Assembly (NCBI GenBank): GCA_035048485.1
Contig: CM068586.1
Coordinates: 46,784,287 to 46,848,286, forward strand
Direction: 5' to 3'
Source: Pteria penguin
Taxonomy: Eukaryota > Mollusca > Bivalvia > Pterioida > Pteriidae
Length of the DNA stretch: 64,000 nt
The notes under the pieces were generated by a model, which did no database searches, was not told the origin of the DNA, and saw only the letters and a list, made by a program, of their open reading frames with translations. Shown here one piece after another: positions 55,556 to 64,000 of the stretch. A program made the translations under genes and the position numbers. Every line of letters begins with the position of its first letter. Positions within the stretch are counted from its first letter, which is position 1.

Positions 55556-58500
55556 GCTCATATTATACCGTAGAGATAGATAGATCTACATGTATAGCTC
55601 ATAATATACCGTAGACATAGATAGATCTACATATATAGCTCATAATATGCCGTAGAGATAGATAGATCTACATGTGTAGCTCATAATATACCGTAGAGAT
55701 AGATAGATCTACATGTATAGCTCATAATATACCGTAGAGATACATATATCTACATGTAAAGCTCATAATATATCGTAGAGACAGATCTACATGTATAGCT
55801 CATAATATACCGTAGAGATATATCTACATGTATAGCTCATAATATACCGTAGAGACAGATCTACATGTATAGCTCATAATATACCGTAGAGATAGATAGA
55901 TCTACATGTATAGCTCATGAATAAACCGTAGAGATGGATAGATCTACATGTATAGCTCATAATATACCGTAGAGATAGATAGATCTACATGTATAGCTCA
56001 TAATATACCGTAGAGATAGATAGATCTACATGTATAGCTCATAATATACCGTAGAGATAGATAGATAGATCTACATGTATAGCTCTTAATATACCGTAGA
56101 GATAGATAGATCTACATGTATAGCTCTTAATATACCGTAGAGATAGATAGATCTACATGTATAGCTCATAATATACCGTAGAGATAGATAGATCTACATG
56201 TATAGCACATAATATACCGTAGAGATAGATAGATCTACATGTATCGCGCATAATATACCGTAGAGTTAGATAGATCTACGTGTATAGCTCATAATATACG
56301 GTAGAGATAGATCTACATGTATAGCTCATAATATACGGTAGAAATAGATCTACATGTATAGCTCATAATATACCGTAGAGACAGATCTACATGTATAGCT
56401 CATAATATACCGTAGACATAGATAGATCTACATGTATAGCTCATAAATAAACCGTAGAGATGGATAGATCTACATGTATAGCTCATAATATACCGTAGAG
56501 ATAGATAAATCTACATGCATAGGTCATAATATACCGTAGAGATAGATAGATCTACACATATAGCTCATAATATACCGTAGAGATAGATAGATCTACATGT
56601 GTAGCTCATAATATACCGTAGAGATAGATAGATCTACATGTATAGCTCATAATATACCGTAGAGATAGATAGATAGATCTACATGTATAGCTCTTAATAT
56701 ACCGTAGAGATAGATAGATCTACATGTATAGCTCATAATATACCGTAGAGATAGATAGATCTACATGTATAGCTCATAATATACCGTAGAGATAGATCTA
56801 CATGTATAGCTCATAATATACCGTAGAGATGGATAGATCTACATGTATAGCTCATAATATACCGTAGAGATGGATAGATCTACATGTATAGCTCATAATA
56901 TACCGTAGAGATAGATAGATCTACATGTATAGCTCATAATATACCGTAGAGATAGATAGATCTACATGTATAGCTCATAATATACCGTAGAGATAGATAG
57001 ATCTACATGTATAGCTCATAATATACGGTAGAGATAGATCTACATGTATAGCTCATAATATACCGTAGAGACAGATCTACATGTATAGCTCATAATATAC
57101 CGTAGAGATAGATAGATCTACATGTATAGCTCATAATATACCGTAGAGATATATAGATCTACATGTATAGCTCATAATATACCGTAGAGATAGATAGATA
57201 GATCTATATGTATAGCTCTTAATATACCGTAGAGATAGATAGATCTACATGTATAGCTCATAATATACCGTAGAGATAGATAGATCTACATGTACAGCTC
57301 ATAATATACCGTAGAGATAGATAGATCCACATGTATCGCGCATAATATACCGTAGAGATAGATAGATCTACATGTATAGCTCATAATATACCGTAGAGAT
57401 AGTTAGATCTACATGTATAGCTCATAATATACCGTAGAGATAGATAGATCTACATGTATAGCTCAAAATATACCGTAGAGATAGATAGATAGATCTACAT
57501 GTATAGCTCATAATGTACAGTAGATACAGATATATCTACATGTATAGCTCATAATATACCGTAGAGATAGATAGATCTACAGGTGTAGCTCATAATATAC
57601 CGTAGAGATAGATAGATCTACATGTATAGCTCATAATATACCGTAGAGATAGATAGATCTACATGTATAGCTCATAATAACCGTAGAGACAGATCTACAT
57701 GTATAGCTCATAATATACCGTAGAGATAGACAGATCTACATGTATAGCTCATAATACACCATAGAGATAGATAGATCTACATATATAGCTCATAATATAC
57801 CGTAGAGATAGATAGATCTACATGTATAGCTCATAATATACCGTAGAGATAGATAGATCTACATGTATAGCTCATAATATACCGTAGAGACAGATCTACA
57901 TGTATAGCTCATAATATACCGTAGAGATAGATAGATCTATATGTATAGCTCATAATATACCGTACAGATAGATAGATATACATGTATAGCTCATAATATA
58001 CCGTAGAGATAGATAGATAAATCTACATGTATAGCTCATAATATACTGTAGAAATAGATAGATCTACATGTATAGCTCATAACATACCGTAGAGATAGAT
58101 AGATCTACATGTATAGCTCATAATAACCGTAGAGACAGATCTACATGTATAGCTCATAATATACCGTAGAGATAGACAGATCTACATGTATAGCTCATAA
58201 TACACCATAGAGATAGATAGATCTACATGTGTAGCTCATAATATACCGTAGAAATAGATAGATATACATGTATAGCTCATAATATACCGTAGAGATAGAT
58301 AGATCTACATGTATAGCTCATAATACACCATAGAGATAGACAGATCTACATGTGTAGCTCATAATATACCGTAGAGATAGATAAATCTACATGTATAGCT
58401 CATAATATACCGTAGAGATAGATAGATCTACATGTATAGCTCATACAATACCATAGAGATAGATCTACACGTATAGCTCATAATATACCGTAGAGATAGA

Positions 58501-58852
58501 TATATCTACATGTATAGCTCATAATATACCGTAGAGATACATAGATCTACATGTATAGCTCATAATATACCGTAGAGATACATAGATCTACATGTATAGC
58601 TCATACGATCTACATGTATAGCTCATACGATACCATAGAGATAGATAGATCTACATGTATAGCTCATACGATACCATAGAGATAGATAGATATACATGTA
58701 TAGCTCATAATATACCGAAGAGATACATAGATCTACATGTATAGCTCATACGATACCATAGAGATTGATAGATAGATCTACATGTATAGCTCATACTATG
58801 CCATAGAGATAGATAGATAGATCCACATGTATAGCTCATAATACACCGTAGG
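55556..58852 (+). repeat. 41-bp minisatellite, about 80 copies
   Basis: The unit AGCTCATAATATACCGTAGA followed by GATAGATAGATCTACATGTAT steps every 41 bp. An internal GATA microsatellite varies from one to four repeats (units of about 33-45 bp), and shortened GAGACAGATC variants recur. The array decays to the right with ACGATACCATAG variants. Confidence 0.97.
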
Positions 58853-59345
58853 CAAATCCTAACAAACAGGCAGTTGAAATTCAGTAGGCTATTTTACAAA
58901 AGTTCTTAGGAAATTTCTAAGGGTTTTTCGTAACTTTCAATTCCAAATCTTGCAAATAAGGGGAACTTCAACTGGAAATTATTCAATTAATGATAATGGT
59001 TTTGATCCAAAAATACAATCCTGTTCTGAAATCTTTTCATACTTTGCATACTTATTTTGAAGTCATGGTCGGTCTAGATAAAATTTACGAAAAATCCTTT
59101 ACAATTTCACTAGAACTTCTGTGAAATGGTCTGTAGGTCCACGTCACTGTGCCACCCTGCCACGTTCATAATCACAGCGTTTTCTTTCATCAGCATTGTA
59201 AGTGTTATAGCTTTTAAATTCATTAAAATCATACAAATATACACAATCTACAATGTAATGGTCCACTGTTATTGATATAATGTATATTGTCCACTGTAAT
59301 GGATATAGTTTACATTATATTAATGTATGTAAATTATCGTATCCG
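58853..59345. other. Spacer, nothing recognised
   Basis: The right part (from about 59255) carries the degenerate CCACTGTAATGGATATA motif that continues beyond the SINE. Confidence 0.5.
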
Positions 59346-59830
59346 CCGACAAGCCGGTGTAGCCCAATGAATGAGGTACTTGGCTCCTGACCGGGAGACC
59401 TCGGGTTCGACTCCCGCCACGAGCGCACCGGTGCCTCGTCTTTCGTATGAGACAGTAAAAATGAGGTCCCGTGTGACGGTGGGCGTGGCACCTAAAAGAT
59501 CCCTCACTGCTTCGGGTGGGTCCGTTGCAAAGGTCTATATTTCTATGCAATGCATCAGGCAGATGCCGTCAACATATACGCGAAATAATCGTGGAGTGAC
59601 GTTAAACAAAAATCAATCAATCAATCAAATCCCCTGTAATAAATGTGACTTATCCACTGTAATACATGTGACTTATCCATTGTAATGGATGTAGCCTATA
59701 ATATTCATTGTTACAGATACAGCAGATATGGTTTACATTATCCACTGTAAAGAATTAAGTTATCCACCCTGTATTCGATAAAGTTGATCAATCCTGCTAT
59801 CTGCACTGTAATGGATATAACCTGTACACT
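59255..59830 (+). repeat. Degenerate repeat of CCACTGTAATGGATAT motif, split by a SINE
   Basis: Near-copies of TCCACTGTAATGGATATA occur at about 59262, 59290, 59655, 59677, 59739 and 59805 with spacer lengths around 20-60 bp. The motif itself is partly palindromic (TATCC...GGATA). Confidence 0.55.
59349..59630 (+). mobile_element. Family 1 SINE, well preserved
   Basis: Best-kept copy: A-box region GGTGTAGCCCAATGAATGAGG, B box GGGTTCGACTCCCGC, then GAGACAGTAAAA, GATCCCTCACTGCTTCGGGT and GCATCAGGCAGATGCCGTC blocks, and a CAATCAATCAATCAA tail. ORFs on both strands here are shadows. Confidence 0.93.
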
Positions 59831-59872
59831 TTGTAGTACACACAGTCTAATCCAAACTAAATCTACCATGTA

Positions 59873-60079
59873 GTGTATGTTTGCAAGCCTAGCAATTTAA
59901 TCTGGATAGATTCATGGGTTTGTGTTCAGAAGCTAAAATGTTGCACCGAGATTCGTTGTAGCCTAAACAGATTCCAAGTTGAGCCTCATTCTGTTCATGA
60001 CAGTGGGAAAGTGTATTTGTCAAATGTAAACAGCATTCCAGTTTCCTTCAGAGCTAAACATGGGTTCAAACCATCTTAG
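59873..60079 (+). CDS. Unsupported ORF with some coding character
   Basis: A 68-codon frame ends with RFQVEPHSVHDSGKVYLSNV, NSIPVSFRAKHGFKPS and TAG. The second half has balanced composition and could be a terminal exon, but no convincing acceptor or partner was found. Confidence 0.15.
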   Translation: MYVCKPSNLIWIDSWVCVQKLKCCTEIRCSLNRFQVEPHSVHDSGKVYLSNVNSIPVSFRAKHGFKPS

Positions 60080-60187
60080 ATGGCACACTCCTGGTGTACA
60101 TGTGGCATTACAATTTATCACCTACATCTGAAAGTTATCTGGAAAGATTTGAACTAGCATTACATTTGACAACATGAAATCTGACTT

Positions 60188-60275
60188 GCTTAAGCTACCC
60201 CAGATTCTTCTAAACTTCCTGTGCCAACTTGTGTAAGCTACTTGGGCCAACTTGCTTAAGCCACTCCTGCCAATC
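60188..60275 (+). repeat. Short degenerate repeat, about 23 bp
   Basis: Variants of CTTGCTTAAGCYACTCCTGCCA / CTTGTGTAAGCTACTTGGGCC occur three to four times. Confidence 0.6.
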
Positions 60276-60615
60276 ATACTAGACTTCATAAGAATAAAAC
60301 AGGTTCCCTGCAGATATGCCATCCTATCATCTATGTTGTTAATGTTATTTCCATTCAATTGTTTGGTTTGTTTTTTTTTTAAATTGTATGAGAGAGAACG
60401 GGTTATCAAATATTTTCCACATCTTAATCTTGCAGAGCACTGCATCTGGATATGACAATTTTCCAAATAAATACATGTAGCAAAAATTCAACAGCAAATA
60501 TATGATAAGTTGATTGAAGTTTAATGTTGATGTCAACAATATATCAGTCATTTTGCCACATGAAAGCATACGTACAGGAAACCAAATTCTCATACCTCGA
60601 GGTGTATTAAGCAAT

Positions 60616-60823
60616 CAAACTAAGATCGACTGCACAACAAACCAAATGCTTAACCCTGCATCATGTGTGCCCTTAAACATCCAAGTATTACAAGCTTGAA
60701 TGACATATACAGAATGACACAAACCAAGATCGACTGCACCACAAACAAAATGCTTAACCCTACATCATGTGTGCCCTTAAATATCTAAGTATTGCAAACT
60801 TGAATGACACCTACAGAATTACA
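60616..60823 (+). repeat. 104-bp tandem duplication
   Basis: AAGATCGACTGCACAACAAA at 60622 and AAGATCGACTGCACCACAAA at 60726 begin two copies with about 90 percent identity through to ACAGAATNACACAAA. Confidence 0.9.
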
Positions 60824-60928
60824 CAAAGCAATGAGTATGAATTCTTCAATTTAATCTTAATTGAGTATAACAACAATGTATACATTATCATGTTTACAAA
60901 CATATAAATACAGAAAAATAATATCAGC

Positions 60929-61041
60929 TAGGACTGAATCATGAGTTATATCAATTAGGATCTACTAGTACTAGGACTGAATCATGAGTTATATCAATTA
61001 GGATCTACTAGGACTGAATCATGAGTTATATCAATTAGGAT
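60929..61041 (+). repeat. Three copies of a 38-42-bp unit
   Basis: CTAGGACTGAATCATGAGTT followed by ATATCAATTAGGATCTA occurs three times in a row; the only difference is an extra CTAGTA. Confidence 0.92.
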
Positions 61042-61640
61042 CTTTAATATGACTTATGCTTCTACATGCATTACATCATATATCTCACACAATGCAGAAT
61101 TTTGAAATACAATTTTTATTCAACATTAAAAAATATAAATAAACATCAACAATACACTCTGAAAATTACATTATACAATTTCAATCTGACATAACTCAAT
61201 AAATACTGTACACATATGTATAACTTAAAAAAAATCTTTTTAATGAACACTACAAAAACAACAAAAAATGAATACAAAATTTTGTTCAATAAATCAATCA
61301 CGAAGAGCAACGCCACATTGCAAGTTTCATGCCTGAATGGTGAGCAAGACAACAACAAAAATTATCAAAATTCACTATGACCTTGACCTTGGAGCTATGA
61401 CTTTGACTCAAGGTCATGACACACCACCTTTTCCATAAGAAACATTCATATCAAGTATAAACTTTCTAGAAGCAGGCAGACTGAATTACATGATTTTATA
61501 TTCAAGAAGTCAAGAGTAATTCGATGAGAATATTTACAATGGAGAGGGAATCCTGTAATATTCAAATTCATATAAAGTTAGAGCACAGGTGCAAAGCCAC
61601 CTTTCCTTTTGGTATCAGGTAGAAAAAAGTAATCTACACA
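61042..61640. other. AT-rich sequence with an AGGTCA remnant
   Basis: ACCTTGACCTTGGAGC and ACTCAAGGTCATGAC near 61380-61415 look like a fragment of the AGGTCA-rich elements. No gene. Confidence 0.5.
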
Positions 61641-61641
61641 C

Positions 61642-61731
61642 CTGCATTCGTTCGTCATGCCGTATAAAAGAATATTCATTTATTTGAATGATGAAGCCTA
61701 TATAGCCTATTCAATTAAGGGGCTTGTACTG
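61642..61731. mobile_element. Solo right end of the pogo/Tigger family
   Basis: CTGCATTCGTTCGTCATGCC through TATTCAATTAAGGGGCTTGTACTG parallels 40910-41002, including the terminal ACTG and a following TA. Confidence 0.75.
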
Positions 61732-61926
61732 TAAAAGCCATCTACACACCTGCAACATTAAAGGAAAAGGATTGATGGCTGTGCTTCTTGCTTGAATGTT
61801 CTCTGCTCTGAAAAGCTTGTGTGGCTTAATGTCTATGGTAAATCACTGAAATCACATTTATGTTATGACAAAGATTCAAAATTTAAATAATCAAAGGACT
61901 GAAGGTCCTGAGTAACACTCATATGA

Positions 61927-62194
61927 TTGATTGATTTTTGTTTAACGTCACACCACGAATATTTCACGTATATGGCGACGGCATCTCCCTGATGCAGGGC
62001 ATACAAATTTTGACCTTTGCATTGGACCCACCCGAAGCAGTGAGGGATCTTTAACGTGCCATGCATATCATGACACGGGGCCTTGGTTTTTACTGTCTCA
62101 TCCAAAAAAAAGGCCACGGGCATGACCAGAGCGGGAATTGAACCCCGGCCTCCCGATCAGGAGTCCAGCGCTATACCACCAGGCCACGCAGGCT
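61927..62194 (-). mobile_element. Family 1 SINE, young, with 14-bp target duplication
   Basis: The minus strand reads CCTGCGTGGCCTGGTGGTAT (A-box region) and GGGTTCAATTCCCGC-like B box, then the conserved body and a CAATCAATC tail. TAACACTCATATGA (61913-61926) and TAACACTAATATGA (62195-62208) flank it with one difference. An A run (CCAAAAAAAAGG) inside interrupts nothing coding. Confidence 0.92.
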
Positions 62195-62208
62195 TAACAC
62201 TAATATGA

Positions 62209-63340
62209 AGATGACGAGAAATTCGTTTTATCAATAGTATCAAGGACGTAGTCTGGTGAGCGACTTAAGCCACTATGAAAGGCTTCGTAAGTTGTCAGAA
62301 CTTTCCCTAATCCTTGTTATTTTTTCAATCAATCAGTATAAATTCATAAGTTTATCTACCAAAATAAAATAAAAAAAACCAAACTTTTATAATTTGCTCC
62401 GTAACATACCTTTTTGTTATTATTTAATCTACCTCTGACTGTTCTTATAGAATATGCATGAAATAGCCAGTTGCAGATTTTAATTCTTCTTACCAGTTCA
62501 CCAGACTACCCCCTTAATTCAGGAATAGTTTCATTTTTAGCATTCACGGCACAAATTCAAAATGACTCTTGAATCATTATTGAGTTATTTTAATCAATTT
62601 TCTTTTAATGAAACAAATTTGAAGTGGGAATATTTATACGAAGCTAGCATTCAAGTCTGCATCCAAAGATGAACCATTAGCACAAGTTTGGGAATTTTCA
62701 CACACTGTTTAGTCGAGGTGACTTGGCATACGGCCAAGTCAGAAGTCTTTTATTTTTACTAGTTTGTCGCAAACTGAGGTACCCCCAACAGCTTAACCAA
62801 ATCACTGAAATGGAAAAGCTGTCACATGAAGCAATCGATTGCGAACCAGGTACTTTAGTGTGCATCCCATAGATGAATCATTGGTGCAATTTTGGTACTT
62901 GTACTGTCCATAACAGAGATACCTGTGGCCAAAATAGAAAGAAAAAAGAGGAGTTACTGGCTCAGTTATGTGGCAGAAGTCACCATAGAGCTATACAGTA
63001 CATGAATATAAATAATATACTAGAACATATATCACATTACAAAAATATTTGATTGTAGTGCAATTACGATACCGACTTAGGACGGTCATTTAATTTGACA
63101 AAAGCCAAACAAATGGTGTGGTTAACCGGTTTACGGGCCCACCTTCCCACTCACCGTAACAGCAGAACAATCAAAGGACTTACATTTAAAAATTTATAAA
63201 TAATCCTCCATGTAAAGAACAAGGGTCAACAGGTATCGCATATTGAGAGGTCATAAAAATATAAACACGTAAGGTATTGTAAAATACATAATGGTATAAA
63301 AATATATGCGACATCAACATGATAAACCGTGCTCTGCCAG
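62209..63340. other. AT-rich sequence, nothing recognised
   Basis: One small hairpin, GACTTGGC-ATAC-GGCCAAGTC, lies at about 62719-62740. No other feature. Confidence 0.5.
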
Positions 63341-63446
63341 TCTGAAAGCGAGCTAAGACCCTAGATCTGTAGGAGTCCTGACTAACAGTCAGAGGGGACG
63401 AGGTTCAGGACCATGTCTCCTCTGAAAGAGGTTTGGACAAGGCCCG

Positions 63447-64000
63447 TCATATAGTCCCCACCGCCCTGTTAGTCAGCGTGCAACGTTCAAGTAAAAGTCT
63501 GCATAAGGCTGTAGAGGGGCCAAATACAAGACCTATAGTCTTTTTGATGATCTCAATATCATATTGTCTATTTATAAGACGTTTGATTATTTTATTACAT
63601 GATAAAATAACGTTATCGGAGCCTTTTACTTTCCTTAGTTTATATACGAGATCACCGTAAAAATAAGGATGGGAAATTCCATTGGATACATACCGTTGAA
63701 AGGAAATATTTCCAAATTTAGATAGAAGTTCTGAATAAGATCTGAAGAATTTGCCAAATGTTTTTCTTAGCTTGTGATATCTGTAACCCTGAGTTAAAAG
63801 TTTAGTAGTAATTTGTAAATTTCGTTTATGAAAGTCCAAAACATCGTTGCAGCATCTGACAAATCGAACTAATTGAGATATATAGATACCATATGATGGG
63901 AGTCGAGGGACATCGCCATCCAAGTAAGGGAAATTTACAATAGGAAATCCAAAATCCTCACGTTTATCATAAATATTAGTATATATTAGGTGGTTGATAA
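63447..64000 (-). CDS. Retroelement protein C-terminus, runs off the window
   Basis: On the minus strand an uninterrupted frame enters at 64000 and stops at 63447, about 184 codons. It reads IYDKREDFGFPIVNFPYLDG, DVPRLPSYGIYISQLVRF, then LLTQGYRYHKLRKTFGKF, a Ser/Tyr-rich stretch, FYGDLVYKLRKVKG and a final CTLTNRAVGTI. I recognise the FPIVNFP...YGIYISQLVRF...QGYRYHKLRKTF...FYGDLVYKL order as the region following the reverse-transcriptase core in a class of invertebrate retroelements often annotated as uncharacterised proteins; the exact clade is uncertain. The catalytic core would lie beyond the window. The frame is open with no stops, so the copy may be fairly young. An internal start is not needed. 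Confidence 0.8.
   Translation of the reverse strand, partial: INHLIYTNIYDKREDFGFPIVNFPYLDGDVPRLPSYGIYISQLVRFVRCCNDVLDFHKRNLQITTKLLTQGYRYHKLRKTFGKFFRSYSELLSKFGNISFQRYVSNGISHPYFYGDLVYKLRKVKGSDNVILSCNKIIKRLINRQYDIEIIKKTIGLVFGPSTALCRLLLERCTLTNRAVGTI

Noticed and set aside
59371..59685. 104-codon ORF with an opposing 76-codon ORF
   Set aside because: Both lie in the well-preserved SINE at 59349.

Overview
The window looks like a repeat-dense, AT-rich stretch of an animal nuclear genome, most likely a bivalve mollusc. The reasons are tRNA-derived SINEs ending in AATC-type tails, short-period AGGTCA-rich tandem elements, many DNA-transposon relics (Tc1-like, pogo-like, MITEs), kilobase-scale minisatellites, and tiny coding segments bounded by GT/AG splice signals. 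No bacterial-style operons, rRNA or CRISPR arrays are visible. The species cannot be named from the sequence alone.

Layout. 0-2.2 kb: a SINE whose tRNA-like head is repeated four times, a non-autonomous element inserted in its tail, and a 35-bp hairpin-forming minisatellite. 2.5-3.0 kb: an orphan ORF. 3.3-4.8 kb: a broken Tc1-like transposon with a DD34E transposase. 5.4-12.2 kb: tandem-module elements of about 125-160 bp per module (one of about 500 bp). 12.6-16.3 kb: small minisatellites and an 850-bp inverted-repeat element. 16.7-18.3 kb: an old pogo-like element carrying a nested insertion. 18.9-32.0 kb: SINEs, a younger pogo-like element, a perfect 136-bp triplication and scattered small exons. 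33.0-33.8 kb: a truncated LINE with a YADD reverse-transcriptase box. 34.2-39.6 kb: a SINE with a 20-bp target-site duplication and several foldback elements. 39.7-41.0 kb: a decayed pogo/Tigger transposon. 43.3-44.3 kb: an inverted-repeat element. 44.8-49.1 kb: a 29-bp minisatellite of about 3.6 kb split by a 695-bp insertion. 52.4-53.65 kb: a 25-bp minisatellite. 55.5-58.85 kb: a 41-bp minisatellite. 59.3-62.2 kb: two more SINEs. 63.4-64.0 kb: the C-terminal end of a retroelement protein running off the window.

Host genes. Reading splice signals rather than long ORFs gives a chain of fourteen candidate exons on the minus strand from 51.9 kb down to 14.9 kb. Their reading frames join in compatible phase and end in a terminal exon. 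I do not recognise the protein. One exon carries an in-frame TAA and another needs either a frameshift or a very short extra intron, so the locus may be a pseudogene, may contain sequence errors, or may be partly mis-modelled. A second, weaker three-exon model (101 codons) lies on the plus strand at 41.8-42.7 kb.

The most interesting pattern is that four otherwise different tandem-module repeat families start with the same octamer AACAAGAG. Each continues into a short hairpin specific to that family, and several end in a hairpin or stem followed by CTAA. One insertion into a SINE tail defines its own ends. This suggests a Helitron/HINE-like group of non-autonomous elements that share terminal architecture but not internal sequence.
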